A stretch of DNA of 64,000 nt, from contig NC_088301.1 of NCBI RefSeq assembly GCF_032854445.1, positions 57,238,512 to 57,302,511 on the forward strand, written 5' to 3'. The stretch's first letter is position 1. Every line of letters begins with the position of its first letter. The notes beneath the pieces are model-generated. The model had not been told where the DNA came from. It saw only the letters and a list, made by a program, of their open reading frames with translations, and ran no database searches. The position numbers and the translations under genes were made by a program. The DNA comes from Liolophura sinensis. Its lineage: Eukaryota; Mollusca; Polyplacophora; Chitonida; Chitonidae. Of the stretch, positions 1 through 13,600 are shown piece after piece.

Positions 1-175
1 TCACAAATGCAACCCATTGCTATTATCAGGAATGAAATGACAAGTAGCATTGTCACGATAAGGGGTGGTGGGACATTGGATGTATTGGATCCAGTGTTGG
101 GAAGCATCCGCTTTCAGCGTGTTGGAATCTACACATACATCTACATGATTACCTTCCTATATTTGTCTTTGTCAG

Positions 176-2532
176 ATCAACGTGATGCAGCAGGACCTGG
201 TGGAACTGAAGCCCAAGTTGATCCAGACCAGCGAAGAGACGGAGGAGCTTATACAGACCATTGAGAAGGAGACAGCAGAGGTTGAACAGGTCAAGGCCAT
301 TGTGGAGGAAGATGAGGCTGTCGCTAATGCCTCTGCGATGGAGTCCAAGGCCATTAAGGTTGTTATAGTTCACAAATTATCAGCATTTGAGTGCTTATGA
401 TATCAACTTTTAAAATGTTTAGTCTTGCAATTATATCTTCTGTACAGTTTGAAATATAGTGTTCAAGTTTTTCAGTTTTGTAATATCCATTTTGAACTTA
501 GATGTGTTCACTAATTCATAACTTTCATTTGTACTAATGTAGAAATTTGAAAATAGAAATTGAAAAAAGTGTGTGCTGCTCGAAAAAGAATGTAACAATG
601 ACATCTTCTGTGTTATAGGATGAATGTGAAGCAAAGCTAGCCATTGCAATGCCTGCCATGAACGCTGCCATTGCTGCTCTGGACACGCTCAAACAGAATG
701 ACATCACGATTGTGAAGACCATGCAGAACCCACCACAAGGGGTCAAGGTCGTCATGGAGGCTGTCTGTATTATGAAGGTCAGCAGGTTCAGTATATATAA
801 CTCAGTGTATTCTTATGTGTGGATTCATGTGTGATAAATATTTGGACAAAGATTAAAATGTCCTATCCTTAGAAGCTTTGTAGCACATATAAAGGTAACC
901 TAATGGATTTTGTTTCCTGTACCTGTCTTTGATTCTCTTAAATGTCTCCCCCCACCCAATAAAAACAAATGAATAATTAAGAGTTTTTAATATTTTTTAA
1001 AATTTAAGTGTGCATTATATACACTGAATAATCATGCAATAACAAGGCATATTTATTTCCTAGGGAATCAAGCCTGAAAAAAAGTTTGATGCCCATGGGA
1101 GACCATTTGAGGACTACTGGCCACCTGCAAAGAAGGTATGAAAGTCATTTCTGTAAAACTTTCTTTTTATATCTTTTTGTCTGTTTTTAGAAAAAATATA
1201 AAGAACAATTTCATAATATTTAATATGATTTGTGTATCTTTATTTTGTTGCATGTCTTTCAGACTCTCTTTCTGACAGTTATGTGATTGAAATGTGTTCA
1301 AATCTCTACATGTAGCTTCTGTATGAGAATGATCATGTAGCATTGCCGTTTCTTTGTACCCGCCAGATGTTAGGAGACATGAAGTTTCTGGAGTCACTCA
1401 AGGAATATGACAAAGACCACATACCTTCTCCTGTCATGAAAAAGATCCGAGAAAATTATATCAACAACCCAGCCTTTGATCCTGCCATCATCAAAAATGT
1501 CTCTTCTGCATGTGAAGGGCTATGCAAATGGGTACGCGCCATTGACGTCTATGATAGTGTGAACAAGGTAAGGTGTACATGTATAATTGTTAAATATCCA
1601 TATAAAAAATAGTGTTTACTATTATACAGTTATGTCCTTTTCTTAAGCTTGATACAGAGTTTTACAGGCCTGGAGAAGTAATGTTGGCTGATGCCACAGG
1701 AAAAGGTTAAGGTCTGTAAAACTCTTAACAGTCTTGTCTATTACATGTCCAAATTTGTCCATTTGTAAAGCAGCTACTGTAATTCACTTTTAATGATTAG
1801 CGTTTTGCATGGGGCCCATTTTGCTATGTTCTGATTGATTCATTTACCTTTTGCGGCCACATAAGAGTTTTTGGCGAAATTGGATTAATGTCCTGTCAAA
1901 AAAATATATATTGGCATCAGAAGTATCATTTTGAGGCATATATGTGCAATTGTACATACCAGCCTTGAAATACAGAATTCTGTGTGACTGTTTCTTACTG
2001 TGATTTGCTACAGGTGGTAGGCCCAAAGCAGGAGAGCTTGAGGAAAGCAGAAGGAATTCTGGAGGAGCAGATGAGCAAGCTGAAAGAGAAACAAGAAGAA
2101 CTGAGAACTGTAACAGAGAAACTGCAGGGACTGGAAGACAACTTCCACACCAAGCTCAAGGAAAAACAGGTATGTATAGAGAATTCCCATATTATATTGT
2201 CAGAATGGCATAGATATCTCTTCGGTGCCTATTGCATGCCTATTTATGTGAAGAAAAACTGATCAGACGTTTAAAATATACAAATGATAAGACTAAATAG
2301 TTTCAAGCATTAAAAAAAACATTGCAGACAGAAACATACTGCAATTTCATCCAACAGTAACATATGTTTACTCCATAAAGTGTTCTGAAATTCTGAAAGG
2401 AAAAAATTATATTGTTCTTCTGCGTCTGCTTGTCAGAACTTGGAGAACAACATTGAACTGACCAAAGTGAAGATAGAGAGGGCAGAAAAGCTCATCAGTG
2501 GTCTTGGTGGAGAGAGGGATAGGTGGACTCAG
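176..2532 (+). other. Dynein stalk: coiled coil 1, microtubule-binding domain, coiled coil 2
   Basis: The first six exons encode the stalk. Coiled coil 1 is the heptad-like, Glu/Lys-rich stretch from [11 protein letters not shown] to the DECEAKLA motif (exons 176-358 and 619-777). The microtubule-binding domain follows, from [14 protein letters not shown] through [17 protein letters not shown] to [16 protein letters not shown] (exons 619-777, 1064-1135, 1367-1567). Coiled coil 2 starts at [14 protein letters not shown] and runs to [15 protein letters not shown] (exons 2014-2169 and 2437-2532). The domain is compact. Where vertebrate members have a Gly/Ser-rich loop before the YWG motif, this protein has a short [11 protein letters not shown] segment. 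Confidence 0.9.
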
Positions 2533-5500
2533 GTTAGTGTGGACATTATCTTTTAAAGGTAAATACTTAAATATATGGAGGCAATCCTGAGACATTGTGG
2601 AGGCATTTGTAAGACATTGTAAAGGCAGATGAAAAACAATTTGGAGGGAAATCTGAGACATTGTGGAGGCATTTGTAAGACATTGTAAAGGCAGATGTGA
2701 AATATTGTGGAGGCAATCCTAAGAGAGATTGTGAAGGCAATTGTAAGTCATTGTGTGGAGGCAGTCCTGAGAGAGATTTCGGAGGCAGTTCTAAGAGAGA
2801 TTTCGGAAGCAATCCTAAGAGAGATTGTGGAGGCAATTGTAAGTCATTGTGAAGGCAGTCCTAAGAGACATTGTGGAGGTAACACATTGTATTTGAGGGA
2901 ATTTCAATGCATCATGGAGACAATTGTAACACATTGTGGCCACGATCCTAAGACATTGTGGAGGAAATTGTAAGAAATTGTGGAAGTAATTCTGAGACAT
3001 TGTGGAGGCAATTGTAACGCATTGTGGAGGCAATTGTAATATTGCAATTGACATTGGGTAGACAATGCAGAGAGCAGACATTCCCAGTGATGCAGCACCT
3101 GGTGCTAACATCATTCAACAAGAGTACACAGCCTGATATAATGAAGAGTGACATGTCCCAGATATTTTGATGGTGCGTGTTGATGAAATAGCAGCATGGA
3201 ACAATTTTAACTTTGTTTTTGATTTTTATTTTGTAGAACATAAAGGAACTTTCAGAGACGTTTGATAATGTTGTGGGGGATGTTTTACTGTCAGCGAGTG
3301 TCGTCGCTTACCTGGGACCTTTCATCCTTTCTTACAGACAGGTAAATAATGAGACCATACTTAAATCAGTGATTGCTTGTGTATGTAATAAGTCTGACGG
3401 CTAAAAAGCCACATGGCATAGGGGCAAATTTTTTGGACACGATACAAACTGAAAATATTTCAAAATTTATTTTTTGACTCATGAACATTGGTTGACTCCA
3501 GAGAAATTATGATCATTCATTTAGAATAATTGCATGTGTTGATAATAATATCCCCTACTACTGAATGATTTGAAGTAAACTGGACAAATTGTCCCTTATA
3601 TTCTCCTTTTGGGCTTAGCATTGTTATAACTTGGTATTTAAATATCTACTCATACATGGAACAACGGTTATAAATGTATTAATCAGTGTTAAAAACTTGG
3701 AGGTTAACTTACACAAGGGTTGTGTTGCAGGAATGTTTACGGGAGTGGTACAGCCTGTGTAAGGACAGGGGAATCCCGCTATCAAAGCACTTCTCCCTCT
3801 CAAATACACTTGGGGATCCTGTGAAAATAAGGGAGTGGCAAATAGCAGGGCTTCCCGTTGACAAGTAAGATTGTTTTCCAGACAATTCACTTCCTTTGCT
3901 GTTATTTGAGATAAAGTACATACACAAATATAAAAAATATAATGTAAGTTTCAGATCATCAAGAGGGTTCGTATTTTCCTCATGTTATATGTGTTTGGGC
4001 AGCTTTTCAGTGGACAATGGGATCATCGCGGTGAGTGCTAACAGATGGCCATTGATGATTGACCCTCAGAGCCAGGCCAATAAGTGGGTGAAGAACATGG
4101 AGCGAGCACATAAGCTGGAGGTGATCAAACTATCAAACTCCAACTACATACGGACACTGGAAAATTGTCTTCAGGTGAGGACAGGTGTGAAAGCCCTTCA
4201 TCCAACTGATCAGTTTATTGTATATTGATCCTCTAATCTACCACTGCATTGATTCTTGTTCTAGCTGACCACTGCATTCATCCAATGCATTAATTGATCT
4301 AATTGACGATTACATATTGATTCTTGATCTGATTGGTGATTGTTGATCTAATTTGTAAAAATTTTAACACTTTAATAGATGTACAGTGTAATATTGAATT
4401 GTTCTTTGTTTAAAAAGGACTTAATTAAATGAACTGTGTAAATTTATTTATTTATTTACTTGGATGTACCTGAAGTTTGGAAACCCTTGCCTGCTTGAAA
4501 ATGTTGGGGAAGAGCTCGACCCATTTCTGGACCCTGTCTTACTCAGACAAACTTTCAAACAGGTATCTTTTCTTTTGATGTTATCCATGTTTTTCTTCTT
4601 AATGGTGTGAAAATGTGGAAAATAAACTAAGCATCAGATATGATGTTCATCTTTCAGAACTACTCACAGAACTTCAAGGTGTTGTTTCGAAGTGCTCTTA
4701 ATACTTGTGTATTCAGCATTGTTGTTATACCTTGGGGATAGGGAGGGTGATATACTGGAATCACCCTGTCTGTCTGTCGGTTTGTCTGTCCGGTGACTTG
4801 ATTTTGTCCATGCATCTCCTCCCAAACTACTGTGCCAATTTGGATGAAATTCACCGTACATCTTGCCTATCATCTGAACTTCTACTTGCTTAAGTTTAAT
4901 GGATAATTATTAGGAGCTCTTTGGTAAATAATAACCTGGTATGATTACTCATGCTGTACCTTTTATAATCTGTTTTGTGCCTGTAGAATGGACTGGACTA
5001 TATTCGCCTAGGTGACCAGATAGTGGAATACAGCCGTGACTTCAAGTTGTATATCACAACTTGCCTTAGGAATCCTCATTATTTACCTGAGGTGTCAGTA
5101 AAGGTAAACTGTGCTTTGTCTTTTTATACCCACCTCCAAAAAGTTGAAATGGGGGATGGGGGTATGCTGGAATCACCCTGTCTGACTGTCTGTTTGTAAA
5201 CACGATTTTGTCCATGTATCTCCTTGCAAATTAATGTGCCAGTTTAATTACAATCAGATAATTATTTTCATAATCAGTCCTGTTTAGGCACTTAGTTCCT
5301 AATGGATTTTCATGAGCACTGTATTCTCTTCTGATGGCTACATTCTAGCTGGATGTACTGGTTGTGTAATCAGTGCAGACAATGAATGGCCCGCGAAACA
5401 ATCTGTGTGAAGCCAAACTAAGCAACATGACGTATTATCAATTCTTCTAAGATTTTCTTAGTTTGCTTTCTTTTTTTTTTTGGAAATGTTGGGGGTGGAA

Positions 5501-7651
5501 GATGGGTATGCAGGATAACCACATTGTAATTTCATGTTACATTATACATGGAATTTAAAAAAAACAATTGTAGTCCATTTTCATTTGATTTATAAATTTA
5601 CCAGATTTTGCAAGGTCACTTCAGTGTAGAACAAAATAATTATATTTATGTTGTCATTACCAACCACAGTACTCACTGTTACTCTTCTACAAGAACAAGC
5701 TTACATGTACATTGGGTATTTCTAAGTTTGGTTTGCAACCCCAAACTCTGTTCTGTTGACCAGGTAACCCTGCTGAACTTCATGATCACACCACCTGGGC
5801 TTGAGGACCAGCTGCTGGGAATTGTAGCTGCTAAAGAGAAACCTGACCTGGAAGAGAAGAAAAATCAGCTGATCATAGAAGGGGCGCGGAACAGACGGCA
5901 GCTTAAGGAGATAGAGGACAAGATACTTGAGGTCCTCTCCTCATCTCAGGTAGGACTACCTGTTCATTGTCTTTGTGTACAACAACCATGTGATCTACTT
6001 CTGTTATTGTATACACGCTCAGGGCTGCATTTAGACATTATTGACTGTATCACTAACCTACCAACGCCCAAAGGCAAATTGGGTGCGCCCAGACCGCGAA
6101 CAGACCACGAACAAAGCTCGTCCAGACCGTTAACAAAGCGCGGCCAGACGGCTAACAAAGCGCGCGAGACTGCGAGAAATCAACGTCCAGCCGGCCGTCG
6201 CCAACACATAGGACTACACGTGTCTGTGCCTAGAAAATAAATGTAGTTCGGTTGGTAATATCCAGTTTACCGTGACCATCTGACGGCGAAACCTGTCGAG
6301 AGAATATAAAATGACACAATCTGTATATATGCTCACACACTTATTTGAAATCAAGATTGTCTATAAAACATTATCAGGAGTGACATCTGCAAGTAATATG
6401 TTTTATTGATTCAGTTCATGAACATATTTTGTTTTCAAGTTTTGTTTTCAGGCGCATGGATGTACTGTATACGATCTTTGGCTGGCAAAACTATATTATT
6501 GCACTAGATTTCATTCAGTTGTGTGATGCCTGTACAGAAAATAAACAATATAACTTATGTGTGCCCTGGAAATAAATGTAGTTTGGCTGGCAATCTGTGG
6601 GTTACCATGACCATGTGGTGGTAAATCCTGCCTTGAGAATTACAAGTCAGAGAATGACACAAGGTGCCAATACGCTTTCAGACCTCTAGCATAATCAAGA
6701 TTATCTATAAGACCACATTGTGCAAGTCTTAGTCAGAAGTTATGTTGGTCATTGATATTGTTTCATTGTTTTAGTTAATGAAAATATTTAATGTTTATAT
6801 TTTAAGGTACATGTAGGTATTTGGGGTAAAAACAGCCTTTTTCCATTGACACTAACGCAAATATTTATAAGTTTTATTTGCACGTGTACGCGTGAGCTGG
6901 AATATACAGACGAGATGCCAGTACAGTGTACGAGTTTTGATCAATAGAACCGTGGGTAGAATTATGCTGAGTGATGCCTTATAGAAGACAAACAAACAAT
7001 AGAAAAACATAGCCAATCTGTAGCTTGTCAAACTACAATACATATGATAGATAGTTGGCGTATGTACAGGTATATGATCCAATGACTTTACACCAGTAAA
7101 ATATATATGGTTGTGGATTTCCCCTGGGCTATGCCCAGTTTCCCCTCACCACAATGCTGGCCATCATCATATAAGTGAAATATTCTTGAGTACGGCATAA
7201 AACACCATTCAGGTAAATAAATAAATTAATAAATAAATAAATGTGTAAAATATGCCCAGCGTTAATCTTTTAAGTCTTCTGTCAGGTGCAAACCTAATTT
7301 AATCCCGTGAACATCCCAGTCTAATTGCTGGATAATCTGTAATTATGTCAAAATAATAAACAGATACGCCAGCCGGTAAACTTTGGGACCCCGGCCAGGA
7401 GCTGGTGTGGTATATTCACACAATAACAGCATGGCGCCATATTCAGAATTTTCCAAAAAAACCTAATTGATTTGTTGAAAACCAGTGATAAAAGGCAAAA
7501 AAGTTTTGGGGTTGATGCATAGACCCTCTAATACATAAATACACACGAGGCATGCGGCTAGTAAATAATTTTACAGCGGTGAAACTGATCAGCATGAAAA
7601 TGCAAAACAAGGGCAAAACAAAAACAAATCATTTGAAAGCTAGTGTTAGTA

Positions 7652-7686
<35 letters not shown>

Positions 7687-10600
7687 CTGCACGTATGCTG
7701 TCTTTCACTTCTGTTCATGGCCTCAGAATGATCTGTAATTGTCTTGAAATAATAATCCCCCACGCCGGCAAAACTTGGATCACTGAGACTCCCCCCTCCT
7801 CCACCTCTCTCCCGTCCTCCTCCCCTCTTCCTCCTCCCCCATCTTCCTCCTCCACCTCCCCCCTCCTCCTCCTCCCTCCTCCTCCCCTCCTCATCCGTTC
7901 ACTTCTGTTCATGGCCTCAGAGTGATCTGTAATTGTCTTGAAATAATAACCCTCCACGCCGGCCAAACTTGGATCGCTGAGACTCCCCCCTCCTCCACCT
8001 CCCCCCTCCTCCTCCCCTCTTCCTCCTCCCCCATCTTCCTCCTCCACCTCCTCCTCCATCCTCCTCCCCTCCTCATCCGTTCACTTCTGTTCATGGCCTC
8101 AGAATGATCTGTAATTGTCTTGAAATAATAATCCCCCACGCCGGCAAAACTTGGATCGCTGAGACTCCTGTCGGGTGCCAGTGTGCATTACTGTACTTGT
8201 AGAACAAAACAACACAACAAAGAACAGTACTGCAGCATATGTATACCAATGACCTACCAATAACATCATTTAAATTAACAAGTATAGTTTGTTTAACTTC
8301 TGCATGCTGAAACTCACTATAATAGGAAATATTGCGTGTGGACAAACTCAGTACATTGAGTCACTGCCTTTTCTGCCCTGTTGTGGAGTTAATGTATACA
8401 TCCTGTAATATAAATATAAAACAGATCATGCCGATAGTAAATAACTCCTACATATTAAATTTAATTTCCAAGTATAAAGTAACCACGATGTGATAAGACA
8501 GTGATATTGTGACGTGTAACCTCATTGATTCCTTTTTGATCGTTTTGTCTATATTATACACGACAAAATAAAAACAAAATATACATATTTACTGAAAGTG
8601 ATCAGAAAATGAAAAACAAGCAAAACAGGACATTCAGAGCCGCATGTAGTGTGAGTAATTCCATATACTCATATTTCCACACGTATGCTGCCATCCCCTT
8701 TTGCACATGATCGCATTCTGTGAACGGTTTCTGAAAATACAAGAACAAATGTACGCAGGAATGATTCCAAAATAATCGTGACAAGCTATAATTGTTTGTG
8801 TATTTTACAGCCATATATAACTGGAACCATTCATTCATGCGTGTTTTTCCCACCGAAATACGTTTACATCATCGGTAATATCAGTACTAACGCAATCGTT
8901 AGCACAGAACTATGTAACAGATTACAATCCTTCAGTCATGGATGCGCGTGTATATTGTTAGGATGGTGGTCATATGTCGGTGATTAGGCCCGTAGGGAAG
9001 CAGCCAGAGTGTGACCAGGGCACATGCAGGGAAGCGACAGACCCTGAACAGTGCACAGCCTGAGTGCAAACAGAGTATTGACAAAGCGCGCCCAGACCGT
9101 GTGAAATGCGCGCCCAATTTGCCGTTGGGCATGGGCTGTACTGTAGATATTAATACCACTGATAATGCACAAGTTTGATTCGACTTTTGTACTAAATCAT
9201 TGAAAACATTTTAATATTGCTTGGATTACGTTGTTGTTTAGGGTAACATATTGGAGGATGAGACCGCCATTGATATTTTGTCGTCCAGTAAGGTGTTATC
9301 GGAGGAAATCTCAGAGAAGCAGGAGGTAGCCAGCAAGACAGAGGTGGAGATTGATGCTGTGAGAAACAAGTACAAACCGGTAAATGAAACAGACAAAACA
9401 TGATGGAAAAGTTTTATTGTGTATCTGATCATGAACCATCCTGGAAACAGAGTTTGGTGAGAGTTGTGTGTGTGTGGAGTATTATACCAAGGTCCCATTT
9501 ACCTTGGCCATTATTCTGGATACATGTATGTTAGTGACTGTAGCCTGCCCTGACCTCCAGAGCTGATCATTTTTTTTATGCGTTAGAGTGTTAGTGTCAG
9601 TTAAAGTGCCAACCCAAGACTGTTGACCACTGACACATCTATAGCAGGATTCTAACATTCAGCCCAACCAGGTATCCTTCCAGAACTCGTTCCCTACCAT
9701 GTCACAGGTACACTAAGGACAAACAGCTGGTAGACTAATAGCTCACCACTGGGATATGTCTAACTAGGCCTTCCCTGTAAACTGAAACGCAGAAACACTA
9801 AAGCCAACAAGAGCACACATCTTGTGACTAGCTTGTACCAGGATATGCTCCCCAGTACTGATTAAGCACTTTCTGTTTCTTCATCTACATTGTGTACACC
9901 TGTGGACATGTTTTGTCTGTTCCAGGTTGCCAAACATAGCAGTATGCTGTTCTTCACCATCTCAGACCTGGCTAACATAGACCCTATGTACCAGTATTCG
10001 CTGGCCTGGTTTATTAACCTCTATTTACAAGTAAGTGTCATAGGTATATCGTCTATGCTTATGCTTTGTAACTTTGATGTTTTTACACTTCAGATTGTGT
10101 AAGGCTTTACTTCAAACTTGGTGGTTAAACACCTCTTTTGGTCACCTGGTCTCACCTGTTTTGGTGGTGAGAGAGAGTACATTTATATGTTTTGTATTTA
10201 AAGATATTAGGCTACTCATTTGTAATAACTTCTTCTTAATTTATTTCTTAGCCATTAAAACTGTTCGATTTGTTTTTCATTTTGGTTCTTCCTGTACTTT
10301 GTACTTATAAATCTGATATTTTCTGTTTTGCATTTTACAGTCAATAATAAATAGTAAGAAGTCAGAGGATGTTGTGGAAAGGATTGTGAACCTGAATGCT
10401 CACTTCACCTATAGCATATACCAGAACATCTGTCGGTCTCTGTTTGAAAAAGACAAACTCCTCTTCTCCTTCCTGCTCTGTATTGGAATTGCCAAGGCTC
10501 AGTAAGATTCTTGTTTGCATTCCTGTGTATTTACTTGTAGGTTGCCCTTTCTCCACAGTTGGTGGAGCCTTAGTAACAAGATTCAGATGCCCCTCTATGA

Positions 10601-13600
10601 TGTTTATTGTTAAGCTTAATCTGCAGGTAAAAATCTGTGACATATGAGGCATCCTGTTCCTGTAAGTGACTTCCTAGAGCACGGTGGTTTACTCACAGTA
10701 GGCCTACCTTTGACTGCTGTTCTATAAGTTAAATATTCTTAAGTACAGTAGTAATTTTTAGCTTGCCTGTACAGAGGTGTAGCTTATGTCGTATCCATAG
10801 CGTTGGCATCCAATGTTAAACAAAATGTTACGGGTGCCATCTCAAAAAGTACTGCATGTATAGAGCTCAAGGTTTGCTTGCATGTAGAGCACAATAACAC
10901 AAGGGGGATATTCCATTGTTGATTCAGTGTGTACATATTAAGTACCGTAAATTACTGAATTCCTGACTTAGTGTAGTGTGTATTAGGATCAGTGTTAAAA
11001 AAAATGTCATGGTTGCTGTCTCAAAAAGCAATGCATGTATTGAACTTAGGATTTGCACACATGCAGAGCAGAATAACACAAGGGGGTATTCCATCGTTGG
11101 TTTGGTGTGTATGTACTAAATATTGTAAATTACTGTATTCCTCATTCAGTGCATTGTGTATTAGAATCAAAGTTAAACAAAATGTTAGTGGTGGTATCTC
11201 CAAAGGTGCAGCATGTATTGACCTGAAGTTTTACACGCATACAAAGCACAAAGACACAAGGAGAATGTTCCATCGCTGAAGCTCTGTTTACATATTAATT
11301 GCCGTAAATTACCAAATTTGGGATTTCAGTACTCCATGTATTGAGATGAAGTTTTGCATTATTTGTGCCCTGCAGACAAGCTCTTTGGTACTTGCCACCA
11401 AATCTAATTTTTCCTTGGACTTATAATATACAAAGCTTGTACAAATTTTAATAGTGTTTGAGAGAGGATATCCCTGTACTTTGAGTCGGACAGCTTTCAA
11501 ATGTGTCTTGGAATTTGTATGAAGAACAAAATGTATTGTCTGGGAAGAACTAAAGAGTTGTGTGTTGACATCTTCATGTGCAGGCAAACATGATAATACC
11601 CTAGTTCTTCAACCTTATCAGCCACCTCTGCAACCAAATTTTTTTACATTCTGAGAGAAGGTTGGGGTGTAAAGAAATAATCTGGACAGTTTTATGAAGC
11701 TGGCATCTTTAGTGACACGAAGAAATCATTTTCAGCATCATTTTTATAATAATTGTATGCATGAATTCCACTGAAAAAGTCCTTTACTGGTTGAAAGGTT
11801 GAAGATTTTCAGCATGTAAGAAAAAGCATATGTATTTAACTAAATTAAGCATGAATTTTCAACTAAAAGTAGGAGTAGAAAATGTTTGTTGACAGCCTGA
11901 TGAAATCTTGCAATTTTGATAGAGAAAGAATCAAGATAAATACAGGAACAATATAATCTTTTGCCATTATCACCCAAGATAAGGTGTGTAAACAGATCTG
12001 ATTAAGCATACTATGTTACTGCGTAGGATATATATCAGAAATCTGGGTCCAAAGGTGTTGCTTGCGTAGTTTTTTCTCCTCTATTTCCAATCGGATCAAA
12101 CCAAATCCACTTCAGAACCTGCAAAACTTTGATTTCGGTTCGTTTTTGTCATAGTAAAGAGAGCTGTCAAGCACCTGTTTAAGGTATATTACTTTATTAT
12201 GGCCTATAGCTTGGGTAACTAGCCACTGATTAAGCACGTTTTTGTGAACAGGGGTGATGTTGATGACCGAGAGTGGAGATTCCTGCTGACTGGGGGTGTG
12301 GCCTTGGAGAACCCCTTTCCTAACCCTGCATCCTCGTGGCTGCCAGAGAAGTCCTGGGCAGAGATTGTTCGCTGCTCCGACCTTCCTGCATTTAAAGGCT
12401 TTATGGAACACTTTCAGCATAATGTAAGGATTGTCCACAATTTGTTGAGTGTAATGATATGATTTATGCAGATAGATTCCTTTCTGTCTTTTGACTGAAT
12501 GCTTACTGTACATATGATAAATGACTTATTTATTTTCTTTCTTTTTGTTAGTTCATGTATTGTTCCTTTTCACTATTTTAAACGTGTATTAAATCCAGTT
12601 TGTTGAGTGTACCTAGCAGATATATTCCATAAATGTGCTGTGTAGTGATCATGGTTGAATTCCAGCTGTCAGAGTGGAAAAAGATGTATGATTCTCCCAC
12701 GCCCGAGCTGGAGAAATGCCCCAAACCGTGGTGTGACATGCTGAACAGGATGGAGGAACTACTTGTTCTACGCTGTCTCAGGCCCGACAAGGTAACAACG
12801 TCATATCTTGACTGATGTACACATATTCCCTTTTTATGCTGCATGTGTTTCTGTGAAATATGGCAAAGTTTTTTTTTACATGTAGAGCAGGGGTACTGTC
12901 GTAGGGGTCTATCCGTCTATATCCTTGTAAACCTCTGTCTCTAGAATGGTTTAGTTCAAGTTCACCAAACTTACACCACACTTACACTTTGACAAGAGGA
13001 AGAACCCTATTGATTTTCAGCTACCTTGACATTTCTATTCAAGGCCATTGGGGTCATGTAATTTTTTTTTTCACTCTCGATGTAGATGGTGCCAGCTGTT
13101 CAGATGTTTATTGTGGAGAGACTGGAAAACAAGTATATAGATCCTCCAACCTTTGATCTTTCTCTAAGTTATGAAGACTCCAGCTTCTTCTCGCCTCTTA
13201 TCTTTGTCTTGTCTCCTGGAGCGGATCCCATGGCCAGTCTCTTCAGGTTTGCAGAAGAAAAAGGTAAACAGTTACCGTATCCTCCTTTTGTCCAAAAACA
13301 AAACAGTTGGCAGAACTTGATCAATGTAACTTGCTTAATATACATGTAAACATGATCATATCTGCTTTTACATCCATTTTGTGAATTTTTGTAACCAATG
13401 CTTTTTAGGCGAAAATAACTTTTTACATGCTGTTTTTTTTTCTTTCTTAGAAATTTGAACTTAAATCATTGCATTTTGTTAAACTTAAGATTTGGCATTT
13501 CAGGGATGGGAGGGAAAAGCTTGCAGACAATTTCTATGGGCCAAGGTCAGGGACCTATTGCTGAGAAAATGATAGCCGAGGTAGGTGATTGCTGTGATAA

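Larger units (their letters stand above)
6061..9135. mobile_element. Non-autonomous inverted-repeat element (~3.1 kb) inside a dynein intron
   Basis: The left end (6061-6088, containing GCCCAAAGGCAAATTGGG) and the reverse complement of the right end (9108-9135, containing GCCCAACGGCAAATTGGG) match at 24 of 28 positions. Both are followed inward by GC-rich, CAGACCG/AACAAAGCGCG-like subterminal repeats (6089-6165 and 9040-9107). These are much more GC-rich than the surrounding intron. No transposase was found inside. The interior holds a duplicated ~330-bp block, a SINE 3' end and a CT-rich tandem array. No clear target-site duplication was found. The intron (5950-9241) is otherwise almost entirely this insertion. 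Confidence 0.65.

Noticed and set aside
5608-6240. 210-residue + strand ORF
   Set aside because: Only 5764-5949 is coding (dynein exon). The rest reads flanking intron and the left end of the inverted-repeat element.
7715-8059. Gly/Glu-rich ORF on the - strand
   Set aside because: It is the translation of the CCT-rich repeat and has no gene signals.
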